The notes below the pieces were generated by a model that was given only the letters and a program-made list of their open reading frames with translations, did not search any database and was not told the DNA's origin. 64,000 bases of DNA, taken from Castanea sativa (taxonomy: Eukaryota > Streptophyta > Magnoliopsida > Fagales > Fagaceae). The stretch covers positions 67,120,757 to 67,184,756 of the forward strand of contig NC_134023.1 in the NCBI RefSeq assembly GCF_040712315.1. The letters are read 5' to 3'. The position numbers were made by a program, and so were the translations under genes. Shown one piece after another: positions 12,001-23,480 of this stretch; position 1 is the stretch's first letter, and each line of letters begins with the position of its first letter.

Positions 12001-12145
12001 TGGTCCGTTTGGATTGGGAGAGAGGGAGAGGGAGGGGGAGTAGAGTAGAGTAAAGTAGATTTAACACAAAATTAGCCTATTTTTAGCTAGCACTACTCTA
12101 CTCCCCTCCACTCCCCCTCCTTTCCTCCTCCATCCAAACAGGTCA
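12001..12145. mobile_element. Tourist-like MITE nested in the CACTA element
   Basis: TGGTCCGTTTGGATTG at the left and CATCCAAACAGGTCA at the right form imperfect terminal inverted repeats; the interior is largely self-complementary (GAGGGGGAGTAGAGTAGAGT against ACTCTACTCCCCTCC). TTA flanks both sides (11998-12000, 12146-12148). It interrupts a CACTA subterminal TTTAGCGAC motif. Related copies lie at 42443-42562 and 45848-45968. Confidence 0.8.
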
Positions 12146-12574
12146 TTAGCGACAAACTCAATTTCGTCATTGATAATGATACGGATTCTTATAATTTTCT
12201 TTTTAGCGATGACTTATTTTCATCACTATTTGTCACATTCAGCAACGAAATGGATTTCGTCACTAATAGTGTTTTGAGCAACACCTTTAGCGACGAAATT
12301 TTTTGTCGCAAAAAACCTAAACTTTTAGCGACGAAATAATTCGTCACTGTAGATGAATTAAGTTTGGCACTCACATTTTCGTTTGGCACCCATAGTTCAA
12401 CACAACATATAGAGACGAAATCTAATTTTTGTCGCTAAATGTTACTAATTTTTTTATATATAGTGACGAAATATAAATTTCGTCACTAAATGGTCTTTTT
12501 TGTGACGAAAAAATTTTCCTCACTAAAATTCGTCACTAAAAATACATTTTGTTGTAGTGTTTTTATGATTGTAG

Positions 12575-14005
12575 GAATTGACTTCTCCCGGATCTGATTG
12601 GGTTCACAACATACCAATGGAACTAGAACTAATATCCTCTCTGGACGATGAGGGCGTCCCCAAAGAGAAACAGAAAGTAAATCCAACGGAAGTCCCTTTT
12701 CCAAAAGTCCCATTTGCGCTGCGAAAAAACCCAAGAAGAAAGGACTGCTATTTTGATCCCACAGTTATTTCTTTGGGTCCTTATCATCATGGCAAAAATG
12801 AACTCCAGGAAATAGAAACGATCAAAACTGAGGCCATGCTCAAGTTTATTAAAGAATCTGAATCTTGCAAATCGTTTCCGGAATTTTACTATAAGGTACG
12901 TGACGTGAATAACATCACTAGAGCTTGTTACGTTGATTGTTCAAAGGAAAAGTATTGTGATGACACGCTTGCATTGATGATGCTCCGAGACGGCTGTTTG
13001 ATTTCATATTTATTGGACATCTTGGTACATAAGAAGGGGAGCAAGGTAATTGAGTTATTTGTTAATTATGGAAGCTTCTTGGGATATGCTTCTGTAATTA
13101 GGGACATGATTTTGTTGGAGAACCAAATTCCATTGGCAGTTTTGGAACTTTTGATGAGCCTTAGATACAATGATAAAAAAGATGTACCAAAAATGATCAA
13201 GCAAGTCATTTATCAAGTATTTTGGTGCAAATCTCGAGTAGATATTCCAGAATTCAAGGATGAGAAGTCAAAGGATCGATTTCCCCTTCAATGTACACAA
13301 AAAGAATTCTCCAAAAATGTTCATCCAAAGAAAGAATTGGCCTGTTTCAGTTTGGGATTTTGTACTATAAGGAATCTAGTTTCAAATACCTCAGAAAAGG
13401 AGCACAATCTTGAAGATGATTATCCATCATATCGTTCCCTTAGTGAACTTAAAGCTTAGGGGATCCATTTCAAGCCTATACAATATAGTCTTCGTTCAAT
13501 TTCTTTTAGTGATGCTAAATTCACTCCTGGCTTTTTCTATGCACAGCTTAAGCTTCCCCCTTTGATCCTTAGTTATGATGGAATAATATTATTGAACAAC
13601 TTGATAGCCTTTGAATTGAGTGCTGCATGTGAGCCAGAGAATGCTGTTATTACATCTTACATCAATTTACTGAAAGCAATCATTGCCAATCCTGCCGATG
13701 TCAAAGAGCTGCGCTCAAAGCGTATACTTCTCAACTATGTAGGCAATGACGAAGAGATGTTTAAATTTTTCAAAGAGATATCCGCAGGCTCGTTTGTTGA
13801 TTTCCCAATTTTCATAAATATTAGAGAAGATATTGAAAAGCACTGTAGGAGCAACTGTAGGACCAATGTAAGGACCTGGGTGGCTGAAATAATTTACAAA
13901 TATTTTAGAAACCCATGGTCTACTCTTGGTTTATTTGCTGCTATTGCTGTCGTTGTTTTAACTTTTTTGAAGACTTACTTCACCATCCATCCTGTAAAAG
14001 ATTAG
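12575..14005 (+). pseudogene. DUF247 membrane-anchored protein gene, one premature TAG
   Basis: One continuous frame to TAG 14003-14005, broken only by TAG at 13457-13459. From the first ATG (12617) it would be 462 residues, normal for DUF247 (PF03140), with the stop at codon 281. Landmarks in order: S-L-G-P-Y-H-H-G (about residues 50-57), MLRDGCL, MILLENQIP, then after the stop GIHFKP, NLIAFE, a TSYINLL segment and a C-terminal hydrophobic anchor (LGLFAAIAVVVLTFL). DUF247 proteins are plant-specific with mostly unknown roles; some act at grass self-incompatibility loci. The frame is open back to a possible 3' splice site TTGTAG (12569-12574), so an upstream exon is possible. The stop would remove the C-terminal part and anchor. 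AATAAA lies at 14123. Confidence 0.85.
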
Positions 14006-14028
14006 CGCATGGAATCCATTTGCAGCTA

Positions 14029-15150
14029 CCTCAAAAGACAGCAGATCAAAAATGATTAGCACATACGGCTGCTACAAATGGAAAGATGATATCTACCTAT
14101 GCCTCCAGTTACTTGTGATATTAATAAAAGATGATTTTTTTTTTTTTAATTTGTTGGGCTTCTAAAGACGCTTTGAATTTTTTTTGATGAACCAATGACA
14201 CTTTGAATTTTGCGCACTATTTCAATTTAAATTGTCATTGGACCTATTGTTTCTCAATTAATTGGGCACATATACATTGTGTTGTAATTTGCAATAGTGT
14301 AGTGGTGTTATTAAGTTCCATTTATGGCACTTCTAGTTACATCAACCTTGTTTAGTGTTTTTTCTTTGAATAAAATTTGGCTACAAAACAAACCAAGAAA
14401 AAAAAAATTAAAGCAAATACACCTTGTCTTGTGCCTTTCAGATTATTATAGTATGATGGGTTTGTTTAATGTATGTCTTTAGCGCATATATTGATCATCC
14501 ATTTTAGAAAACGCTTATGAGAAATTAGAAAAAAAAAATGTCAAAAAAGTTAGTCATTTTTTTTTTAATTTTTCCATAAAAAGTTTCACAAAATAGTTTA
14601 CTAATATATACTCAAAAGGTATATATGTTATTGAAACCCTAATATTATTATTATTTTTTTCTTTATATTTTGGTTTGTTATTTTTCTGTGCATTTTTGTC
14701 CATTCATTTGCATCATTTCACAATAATATCTTCTCAAAAAACCTATGCCTTCTTTCTTTTTCTCACAACTGATCTATTCCGGTTTTCTAGAGAATGGAAT
14801 TCCTTCACTTGATAGCCCTTTTCTTTGACTCTCTCATTGGCTAAGTTTGCTAGAAATATGACAGAGGAAGCTGAATTATAAGTATTACCTCCTCCAACCA
14901 TGGCGGCTTGGATTGATTCTCAAAAAATCTTTCTTAATGAAATAACATCAGCATCACCACCACATACATTTAATGTGATAGTCACTGTACAAATATAAAA
15001 TTCTTGTGAGGTGGGAGGGGGCTCAAGAGCTAGGGTTCAAGTTTTCAAGAAAGAATTCCAGACACATATATACACTTCAATTAGGTTAGAGTAAAATTTT
15101 TTATCTTGTATAATTTTTTTTTAAAAAGATCAATGGTAAACAAATTCTAT
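14029..15150. other. AT-rich intergenic DNA
   Basis: No gene or recognisable mobile element. Contains the DUF247 3' flank with AATAAA at 14123-14128 and several A/T homopolymer runs. Confidence 0.5.
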
Positions 15151-15633
15151 TGACGAGTAGCATATAAATGGTCATCTGTTACTCGCAACCGTCCACTATA
15201 GTGACGAGTAAGAGTATGGACGAGCGTAAGTGCATTAATTCTAGGCTGCAATCAATGATCAAGCAATGAATAGCTCGAAACCGTTACCCTCGTCCAATAA
15301 TACGGAATTAAGGACCAGTTACAAACAGAAAACTTTGGAGTTGATTTGCAATCATTGAGCATTAATTGCTCCAACAGCAACATAAAGGTATACTGAGTAT
15401 TAACTCAATTGGAGGCTATATAAGGCTAAGAAAGACAGGTAAAAAGATATGAACACACAACTGCTATACAAATTACAGATTTTCCAAAGAGAATAAGCTA
15501 ACTTAAGCATCAGAGAGTCCTTGGCAGGCCCTAAACCGGTGCCCTTGTTGAGTGCTTTTTGTGACATAGGATTTTTAGGTTGTCCATCATAGTGATGAGG
15601 GACATATTGACGAGGGGAACTCCTGCTTCATCA
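15151..15633 (+). repeat. 5' LTR of a truncated Ty3/gypsy element
   Basis: Begins TGACGAG and ends CTTCATCA, directly followed by a primer-site-like sequence and then gag. A TATA-like CTATATAAGG lies near 15417. No partner LTR is in the window, so the left boundary is inferred from the TG and cannot be checked by a target duplication. Confidence 0.6.
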
Positions 15634-15635
15634 GT

Positions 15636-15653
15636 TTGGTTCCGTTTGTGGGG
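15636..15653 (+). other. Degraded primer-binding site
   Basis: TTGGTTCCGTTTGTGGGG occupies the place where related elements have a TTGGCGCC-type start (compare 28442-28459); the GC-to-TT change looks like decay. Confidence 0.5.
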
Positions 15654-15704
15654 AATTCGACAATAAGCCGTTGAATTCTCTATCGACTAAGTTCCTCAGG
15701 ACCG

Positions 15705-17716
15705 ATGGACTCAACTTCGACCACGCCACCAGATCCGGTGGTAATGGCCCAACAGATTCAAGTAGTCATTGCTAATGTGCAAGAATTGATGAAATAGAAC
15801 GAAGAATTGAAGCGGAAGGAGTGCCCTGAGACTTTGACTATGTCGCAGTCTCGACGCAATCGCAATGACAACGATGATGAGGCCTAGAGTCCAGAAAATA
15901 GCACAAGGGATACTTCAGAACACACTGCGCAGTCAACTCATGATAGTGACCAAATGATGAAGAACATGAGAAAGGAGTTAGATGAGGTTAAGAATGCCAT
16001 GAAGGGGAAGGCAGCAATAAACTTGGATGGCATGATCAAGAGGACCGACTCACCCTTCACAGCCAGTGTTTTGGAGTTCCCCTTGCCTCCTAAATTTCGT
16101 CTCCCTCAACTGGAGGTTTACGATGGCACTAAGGATCCTCTGGACCATATAAGGGCATTCAAAACAATTCTGAGCTTCTAACAGACCCCAGATGAAGTCA
16201 TTTGCAGGACATTCCCAACAACCCTTAGGGGAGCGACACGGGTATAGTTCAGTAAGTTGCTCGCAACATCCATTGCAAATTTTGACCAACTGAGTGACTC
16301 CTTTGTCCGTCACTTCATTAGAGGCCAACACCATAAGAGGCCCACTTCCTACCTGCTAATTATAAATAGCAAGAATGAAAGACCCTGAGGGAATATGTGA
16401 AGCGATTCAACAAAGTAGTCCTTGAAATTGATGAGGCTGACGAGCAGGTGATAACGACGACCTTCTAGGCTGGGCTAATCAACCTTGACCTTGTTTTCTT
16501 AATAAAAGCTAAGGCCAGCAAAAGTGATCCGGAGGCATCATCAAAGAAGAAGCTAAATTTCACCCCTTTAATATTGCCTGTGGATAAAATTCTCATGCAA
16601 ATAAGGGACAGCCCTACCCTGAAATGGCCTAAACCATTGAACTTGTCCCTAAAGTGGAGAGATACGAAGAAGTATTGTCGCTTCCATAAGGACCATGGTC
16701 ATTATACGGACAAATGTCGGCATTTGAAAGAGCAGATAGAAGAGTTGATCCAATGGGAAAAACTTCAAAAGTTTGTTAAGAAAGACTATCAAGCTCGCCA
16801 GCGAATAGAGGAGAAGCCCACTGACGACCAAAGAGAGGAAGATCGGGACAATATCAAACCAATCTTGGGAGAGATTAGGGTGATCACTGGGGGACTAGTC
16901 ATTGGAGGATAATATAAGTCCCAAGGAATGCAATCCAAAGACAGGTGAACAGCGTCCATGTCAAGCACATAATGGCAAAACATCGTTGCACTGGGAATGA
17001 CGACATTGTTTTCTCTAAGCAAGATGTGAAGGGGATTAGGCAGCCACATGATGACCTCCTCATCATTATGCTAACCATTGAATGATTCAACACTCAAAGA
17101 GTGCTGGTGGATAATGGAAGCTCGGTAGATGTAATGTACATGATGGCTTTCCAGCAGATGAAGTTGGATCCAAAACGCTTCAAGCCTTTCAGATCTCTAT
17201 TGGTTAGCTTCAGTGAAGACTGATATCCAAAGGGCATCATTTCATTACAGATTACAACAGGGACCTACCCAGCTCAAGTGACGAGGATGGTAGACTTCTT
17301 GATCATCGATTGTCCTTCGTCTTACAATGTGATTCTTGGACGACCAACCCTTAATTTCCTTAAAGTAGTAACTTCCACATATTGCCTAAAAGTGAAATTC
17401 CCGACCCCCCACGAAACTAGAGAAATCATTGGGGACCAACTTTTAGCTCGGGAATGTTACCAAGTGGTCCTGGCATCTAGGGAAAATCACCACTTGGATG
17501 GTAGAAGAGGAACCACCCAAACCCATGGAGGAGGCGGAAGACGTTGTACTAGTAGAAGGAGACCCATCCAAATCCACCAAGGTAGGAAAGGAGCTTCGAC
17601 AGGCTTTGAAGGACGATTTAGTGAAGTTTTTGAAAAAGAACTTGGATGTCTTTGCATTGAGCCATGAGGACATGCCAGGGATTGACAGACAAGTAATAGA
17701 GCACAGTCACCCATAA
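15705..17716 (+). pseudogene. Gypsy (Tat-like) gag-protease remnant, element truncated before RT
   Basis: From ATG 15705, gag reads through several TAG/TAA stops. A retrotransposon gag domain lies around 16030-16500 (P-Q-L-E-V-Y-D-G-T-K-D-P, D-H-I-R-A-F). A knuckle of form CX2HX4HX4C (CRFHKDHGHYTDKC) is near 16676-16720, the variant also seen in the Tat element at 29683. A protease-like VLVDNGSSVDVMY lies at about 17101-17140. Downstream D-K-D-x-F-A-L-like linker sequence ends at 17716 and no reverse transcriptase follows, so the element is cut off there. At least one frameshift near 16350-16390 moves gag between frames. Confidence 0.75.
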
Positions 17717-18184
17717 AGCCTCTCCATCTTGTTTGTTCCAACTTGTCGTCGACAGTAAGAGATCCACTTCAGATTGACAATGATGATTTGGGAATTTAGT
17801 TTTGATGAAACAGGGTTGTTGCTAGCTGATATTGTGTTTTGTTTTCATCCAAAACGTTGCTGTTTTGGAAGCTACCAGAAGTGATTTTGTTTTTTGTTTT
17901 TTGTTTTTTGTTTTTTGTTTTTTTTTTTTTTTTGAGACGTCAACCACTGTGTCAATTAATAGCCACATAGGTGAATTGCTAAAGGAGGGTTGGAATGAAA
18001 CTTTAGGGTATAAAATTCAACTTCTCAAATTTTAGGGTGTAAAATTCAAGTAACTCTAAACTTTAAAGGTGTACTTCACAATTTACCCTAAATTTTTTTT
18101 AAAAGAATTAAAATAACTATTCTTTAAATTGAGGAATGTTCACAAGACATCCCTATTTAATCAAACTAAACACATATTCACCAC
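17717..18184. other. Spacer after the gypsy remnant, with T/G-rich simple repeat
   Basis: Includes (TTTTTTG)n at about 17886-17935 and AT-rich sequence. No gene seen. Confidence 0.5.
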
Positions 18185-18194
18185 AAACATAACA

Positions 18195-18416
18195 AGTCCA
18201 AATCTTCTGTCCCACTTTTTCTGCTCCACCCTATACTCCACCAATAAAAACTTGACACGTGTTCATCTAATTAATTAAATACTAGTATTAATTAATAACG
18301 GTAGCATTAATAAGTCAATAATGATAGTATTTAATTAATTAGGTAAACACGTGGCAAGTTTTTATTGGTGAAGTATAGAGTGGAGCAGGAAAAGTGGGAC
18401 AGAAGATTTGGACTCC
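18195..18416. mobile_element. Palindromic MITE (Mutator- or hAT-like)
   Basis: About 90-bp arms are near-perfect inverse copies: AGTCCAAATCTTCTGTCCCA at the left and TGGGACAGAAGATTTGGACT at the right, around a ~40-bp centre. The direct repeat AAACATAACA flanks it (18185-18194 and 18417-18426). A repeat of 8-10 bp fits hAT (8) or Mutator (9-10). No coding capacity. Confidence 0.85.
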
Positions 18417-18651
18417 AAACATAACACACACCCACTAAAAAAAATCATAATAAGGAAAGGCTAATTAAAAAAGAATTCAATTAAAGAAGCATTAAAGTGT
18501 ATATATATTATCTTATGTACTATAGCTACAAATTATGCACATGCATTGGTAACTGCATAGCACTGAACGATGTTTAGAAAATTAATAAGCAATTTTAATC
18601 CACCTAACTAAGTTAAGTATTCCCACCAGTAGATATCAATATCATTGGTCA

Positions 18652-18865
18652 AATGGTGGGAACGCCAAAGAGTCGTGCCTGAAAGGCTGTGAAGATGACA
18701 CATCTCTTTGTACTCACTAATATGCCTTTAGCATTTCTTTTACAATAAGAGCTGTGCTTACGACTGAATAGGAATAATAACTTAGCATCTTCTATGTTTA
18801 TATTGATAGACCATATTCGATCTTCAAGCTCAAAGTTTGAATAAATTCCACCTAGCATTACTTTA
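18652..18865. repeat. Diverged repeat, copy 1 of 2
   Basis: Shares GGTGGGA, AAAGAGTCGTGCC, TTGTACTCAC, ATTTCTTTTAC and GCATCTTCTAT in the same order with 18975-19165; a short third piece is at 46522-46560. Identity unknown. Confidence 0.55.
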
Positions 18866-18974
18866 TTATATCAGGTAGTGAAGTTGGGGATATATTTCAT
18901 TAGAAATGGGCAACAAATTAAAAATATCATCTTTCTCAAAAAAAATAAATAAATAATTCATGATTATTACTTAT

Positions 18975-19165
18975 ATACAGGGGTGGGACTGCAAAAGAGT
19001 CGTGCCAAAGGGCATGTGAAGGTGATATAAATATGATCTTGTACTCACCAAGCCTTCTAGTATTTCTTTTACCAGGGCTGTCAGTACTGAGAAGTAATAA
19101 TAATAATAATCAAGCATCTTCTATTCTTATATTGATGCCATATACGCTCCTACAGTCCAACAAAT
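18975..19165. repeat. Diverged repeat, copy 2 of 2
   Basis: Partner of 18652-18865 with the same ordered words and an added (AAT)n tract. Confidence 0.55.
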
Positions 19166-19439
19166 TGAAAATTTCTGGAAAGTTTTTGTTTATCTAACTT
19201 TTTGCTTGGTGAGAGACTGTAATTAAGTGTGTATATGTGTAGCAGTTAATTTATTTCTTAAAAAAAAAAAAAAAAAAAAAAAAAACTTTTTGGTGAAAAC
19301 CTTTTTATTAGAAGTGCATTAAAATATATTTGTATCTTAAAAAAACTAAAAAATGAGAAAGAGTAAAAAAGAATAAAATTTTAAAAAGTTATATATAAAA
19401 ATTAAAAATTAAAAATCAAAAGCTAATGCTAAAAATTGA

Positions 19440-19952
19440 TGTTAAACACAAAGTTTAATCCTTCTGCCTAACATTTTTTGTGGATGGTTCCAAGTTAAGG
19501 TTATATTTTTAATTACAAATAGATTTTCAAGGGCCCATTTACCAAGAACATGGGGTCTATTACAAGATTTGGGTCTCGAAGAATTTTTTTTTAAAAAAAA
19601 TTCCAAGTCTTTTGCTATATAATAACAAACATACACTCATTAATCACATCGGCAATAATCTAATAAAAAACATGTTTAACTTAATGTTCGGGTATCTCTG
19701 CAAGATTATAGTTGACTATTTGATCGTTAAGTGAATGGTATTACTAATATAGTAATATGGATTGATGGAATTGGGTGTCGTACTTGTGGATCTTAGAACG
19801 AAAGGTTTAGAGAGAAGTATAAAAAATCTGTACGTCTGCTTGTGGTAGGTAACATTTTCTTAACTAGTTATACTTTGTAAAAAATAAAATGTTTTATTTA
19901 TTAATTAAATATTCTTTGGTGCTTCCTTACAAATTCTATATAATTATTTGAG

Positions 19953-20011
<59 letters not shown>

Positions 20012-21180
20012 GAGAGAGAGAGAGAGAGAGAGAGATAGTTTTAACCTTTAGCATTTACTCCTGATGATAGCTCTTTCTTTCCAGACTAACACACCAATTG
20101 GTTTTTGGTGTAGAGGGGATTGAACTTCAAATCTCTTATTCAACCATCAAAGATTTTACTATTTGAACTAACTGAAATCCACTATATTGATTTAAAGATA
20201 TGAACTAGATTGATTTAAAGAAATGAGCTAGATTTTCTTTCTCATTAAAATAGTAAATATTTATTTGGTTCAACGGGCAATATATTTAGAAGATTTATTT
20301 TTGTTGAAACATGAATTAAGGATGAGCCAATTTTGTGAAAGTAACCAAGATTTGAATGATATATTTGTTTGAACTTTAAATTTTTAAAATATTTTTTTTT
20401 TTATGTAAACTGAAATAAAACTGAATAAGTTTAGGAAAATTCATTTATATAAGCTAATTATACTTTGGATCCAAGCAATGGGGGCTTACACATTGACATA
20501 AGAAATTAGTTTTCCTTAGCACATATCACGGGTCTACACATGGAACTAGTCATGGGAATATAGAGTAACCTTAGTCATAAAAGTATTATGAATATGAATA
20601 TGATTAGATATGTGAATCGTTTAAGGTTTATGAAATTTTTTATATCTTTTTTTTAAAATTATTGTAATCTATAAATTCCGATGTTTTAGAACTCATCATA
20701 AATTATGATTTTTGATGTTTTTGAACTTGATATTTTTAAAACTAATGTCAAATTATATGTTAGTTTCCAATCAAACTAAGATACAATTTCTAAGCATATA
20801 AAATGTGATCTTATATATGTACAATTTATTATTTTGCTTATCTAAATTTTTAGTCAAGCTAGTTAGGTTTTTTGTTACTTATTAAGTTGTCAAGCTCACC
20901 CCCACCCCTTCCACCCTCCCTTTTCCCTTCCAAATTTAGATTATGAAGAATACAAAGTTTTGAGACTTTTGCTGATGAAATTGTGCGCATGAAAGGAGTT
21001 TAGAAATTTGGAATAAGATCAGGCTTCTAGTATATATTTTGTACTATTTTTTATGTTTTGTATTTTGACACATGAGTTGAACTTTTTATTTCTATTGCTA
21101 CTTCGGAGATTTTTGGCAATTGAAATATTGAGGTTAGTTTTGGATTATACTTGATGTAATTTTTTTCCTTTTAGAGTAGA
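19440..21180. repeat. Unit 1 of the ~10-kb local tandem duplication
   Basis: Collinear with 44890-46475 and 61600-63140. Shared phrases include CATGGGGTCTATTACAAGA (19550; cf. 44935), GTGGATCTTAGAACGAAAGG (19787; cf. 46140 and 62033), TTATTTGAGCTATAT (19945; cf. 46300 and 62200), CACATATCACGGGTCTACACA (20519; cf. 62512) and ACTTATTAAGTTGTCAAG (20877; cf. 62864). No gene inside. Interrupted by (TA)n and (GA)n tracts at 19954-20035. Confidence 0.85.
19954..20035. repeat. (AT)n, poly-T and (GA)n microsatellite
   Basis: A dinucleotide AT run, then T homopolymer, then GA run, adjacent to each other. Confidence 0.9.
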
Positions 21181-21189
21181 TATTAACCT

Positions 21190-21335
21190 GCCAAGGGCCT
21201 TGTACTTAACACATCCCATAATTTGTTCCAAAAGATTTATAAATCATTCAACAGCTTTACTTTGACTTTTGAGACAACCAAAATCAAGATGATGGTGTTC
21301 ACTGTTCAGATTGTTGATGTTGCCTAATTGCCCCA
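21190..21335 (+). pseudogene. 3' remnant of the small membrane-protein gene family
   Basis: Aligns with the 3' end of the copy at 40732-41244: CATAATTTGTTCCAAAAGAT against GAAATTTGTTCCACAAGAT, CATTCAACA, AATCAAGATGATG and AATTGCCCCATTTGTGTG in the same order. Only about 45 codons' worth remains, without an open frame; the membrane segments are absent. Confidence 0.6.
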
Positions 21336-21339
21336 TTTG

Positions 21340-22137
21340 TGTGTGTTTTCCTGTTATTCGTTGAGGATGGATTTCTTTATCCATTTCACTTCGTGGAAAG
21401 ATACCTACCTTGTAATTAAGTGAACATTTTAGTGTACTATATTTGGATTTTGGAATATATATGGTGCTGTTGCTGACTAAATCCCAGCATATTGTTCATT
21501 TACGGTGAAAAAAAAATATATAATTTAATCATCTTTCCCTTCAAACCTTTTGTGAGAATCCGTCACGCATATTATCCAAATCCCAGATCCGTAGTCATGT
21601 TTATAATAAAGGACCAAAGAAAAAAATGCAAACAAATTTAGATAACCAAAGCGATTCTCCATTTGTATTGTTCAACTCAATAATTGACTGGCAATAGCTT
21701 GAACAGCAGGAACTCCTGCTCATTTATTTCTAAACTGGCACTGTGGTACTTTGACTAGCATGTTTCCAAAAGGAATTAACCATTCAAGGTGTAAACCAAC
21801 TACTATGTCGTGCAACTGCCGCAAGTTTTTTAATCTTGATGAATTTAATAGCGTTTCACTGATAATGTCTATTCATTTTATGCTCCACCAGCGGTAATAT
21901 ATTATGGGAAAAGTTAACGGGCGAAAGTGTTGCATCAGAGGAAAAATTGGGTGGATTTTCATTATTGTTGAAACAAGGATGAGCAATCATGGGGCACTTT
22001 GATGGGTTGGGTTCAGTGACCACAGATGTTCAAATTGCAAGGTGTTGGAAAGGGGAAGGTTTAGAGTGGTTTTTTTGGTGAGAAGGGAAAGCACAATTAA
22101 GGTAAAAATTGGCTTTGAATTAATCGGGTTGTAGAGT

Positions 22138-22171
<34 letters not shown>

Positions 22172-22457
22172 AGAATTTGACATGGGTTGAAAAAGATTGT
22201 CTGCAATTAGTATAAATTGATGAGACTAAAATACAGCTGAAGTCCACAAGTGAAACTCAAAATGTTTACTTTGGCTTCTCACTCAATAAAGCTGATAAAA
22301 AATTTGACATAAAAAAATTTCTCAATGGGCACGACATCTGTTAGAATGACCTTTTCGTTAAGGAAAATGTGAAAGGGCACCATGTAGTGCATGCTAAAGA
22401 TGAGTTGTTGTGGAGTTCAACTAATAAAAAAAAGTATAAATTGAAGAGAGAGACTAA
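21340..22457. other. Intergenic AT-rich DNA
   Basis: No gene recognised. A (GA)n run of about 30 bp lies at 22139-22170. Confidence 0.5.
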
Positions 22458-22736
22458 GGTGCGGTTTGGATAGCTGAACGCGAAAGGGTTTCCAGCTTTC
22501 TTTTCTTTTTTTTTTCTCTCTTTTTTTTTTTTTTTTTTTTTTTCTTGCGCGCAAATTTCAAAGAGGGACAAGAGACACTGTTCATTACTGTGCAGCACTG
22601 TTCATGAATAATACATGCACTTTTCAGCTTTTTTTTTTTAAATTAAAAATGGGACTCGTGTTACTATTCACACATTTAAAAATTATTTTACTACAGTGTT
22701 TTCAGTTTTCAATTTTCAGCTGTATCCAAACGGACC
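22458..22736 (+). mobile_element. MITE with GGTSCGTTTGGATA-type ends
   Basis: Left end GGTGCGGTTTGGATAGCTG and right end CAGCTGTATCCAAACGGACC form imperfect inverted repeats. Flanks are TAA (22455-22457) and AAA (22737-22739), not a clean duplication, so superfamily assignment is open (hAT or PIF). Contains ACTGTTCATTACTGTGCAGC and a polypyrimidine run. A reverse copy is at 2490-2729. Confidence 0.7.
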
Positions 22737-23480
22737 AAAAAGCAACTGAAATGTTAAATGGAACTCAAAAAAATTAGTTCTACGGGCTCCACATCCTAAA
22801 AAAAAGTTTGTCATAAAATAATATTTTAATGGACACCATATGGTGTTAGTAAATATGACCCTTTTGAAAAAGATTAATATCAATACCAATATAACATGAC
22901 ATTTCGTTGGAATGGTTTGTAAATCATGACTTTTAGGCCGCGTTTGGTTCAATAGAAATTCATTTCCGAGCGTAAAATCATTTTAGGGGAAATTGTTTTC
23001 CCATAAAGGAAAATGTATTCAGGCTGTTTGGCTGCCTCAGAATTTGTTTTACGAAAAATCAATTCTGGTGTTTGGTTTGTTCAAACATTTTACGGAAAAT
23101 GCTTTCCGTTTTACGTAAAATCAATTCCCATGTTTGGTTTGTGGATCATTTTGTAGAATTTATGAAATGCCTTTTACAAATTCAGCACCTGCATTGCCTA
23201 GACAAACTTGTAACAGTGCAAAAATAATCATCCGAATATACCCATAATATTTATATCAAAACAGCCACATCAATCTTTCACCATTGGCATTACACCTCCA
23301 TGGTGTACAAAAATGATACCTACACATGGTATCTGAACAGTACAAATACATAATTTGGGCAATTGTATCGTCCCAATAATACAAAAGACTACATATATAA
23401 TACAATGGTAAGTGAATACTAGTACTACAACAAAAGTTAATTCCTAAAGCTACCATCACAGTCAACATGAAACAGACAAA

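Larger units (their letters stand above)
8883..12559. mobile_element. Non-autonomous CACTA (En/Spm-type) transposon, complete
   Basis: Left end CACTACAACAAAATGTATTT and right end its inverse; the first 27 bases of the two termini are identical. The 3-bp flanks match (TTT 8880-8882 and TTT 12560-12562), as expected for CACTA insertion. Subterminal regions (about 8915-9415 and 11955-12540) carry many copies of TTTAGCGACGAAA/TTTCGTCGCTAAA in both orientations, the usual transposase-binding style of this superfamily. No transposase-like frame is present, so it would need an autonomous partner. The interior holds two tandem repeats and a GC-richer unknown segment. Confidence 0.92.
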
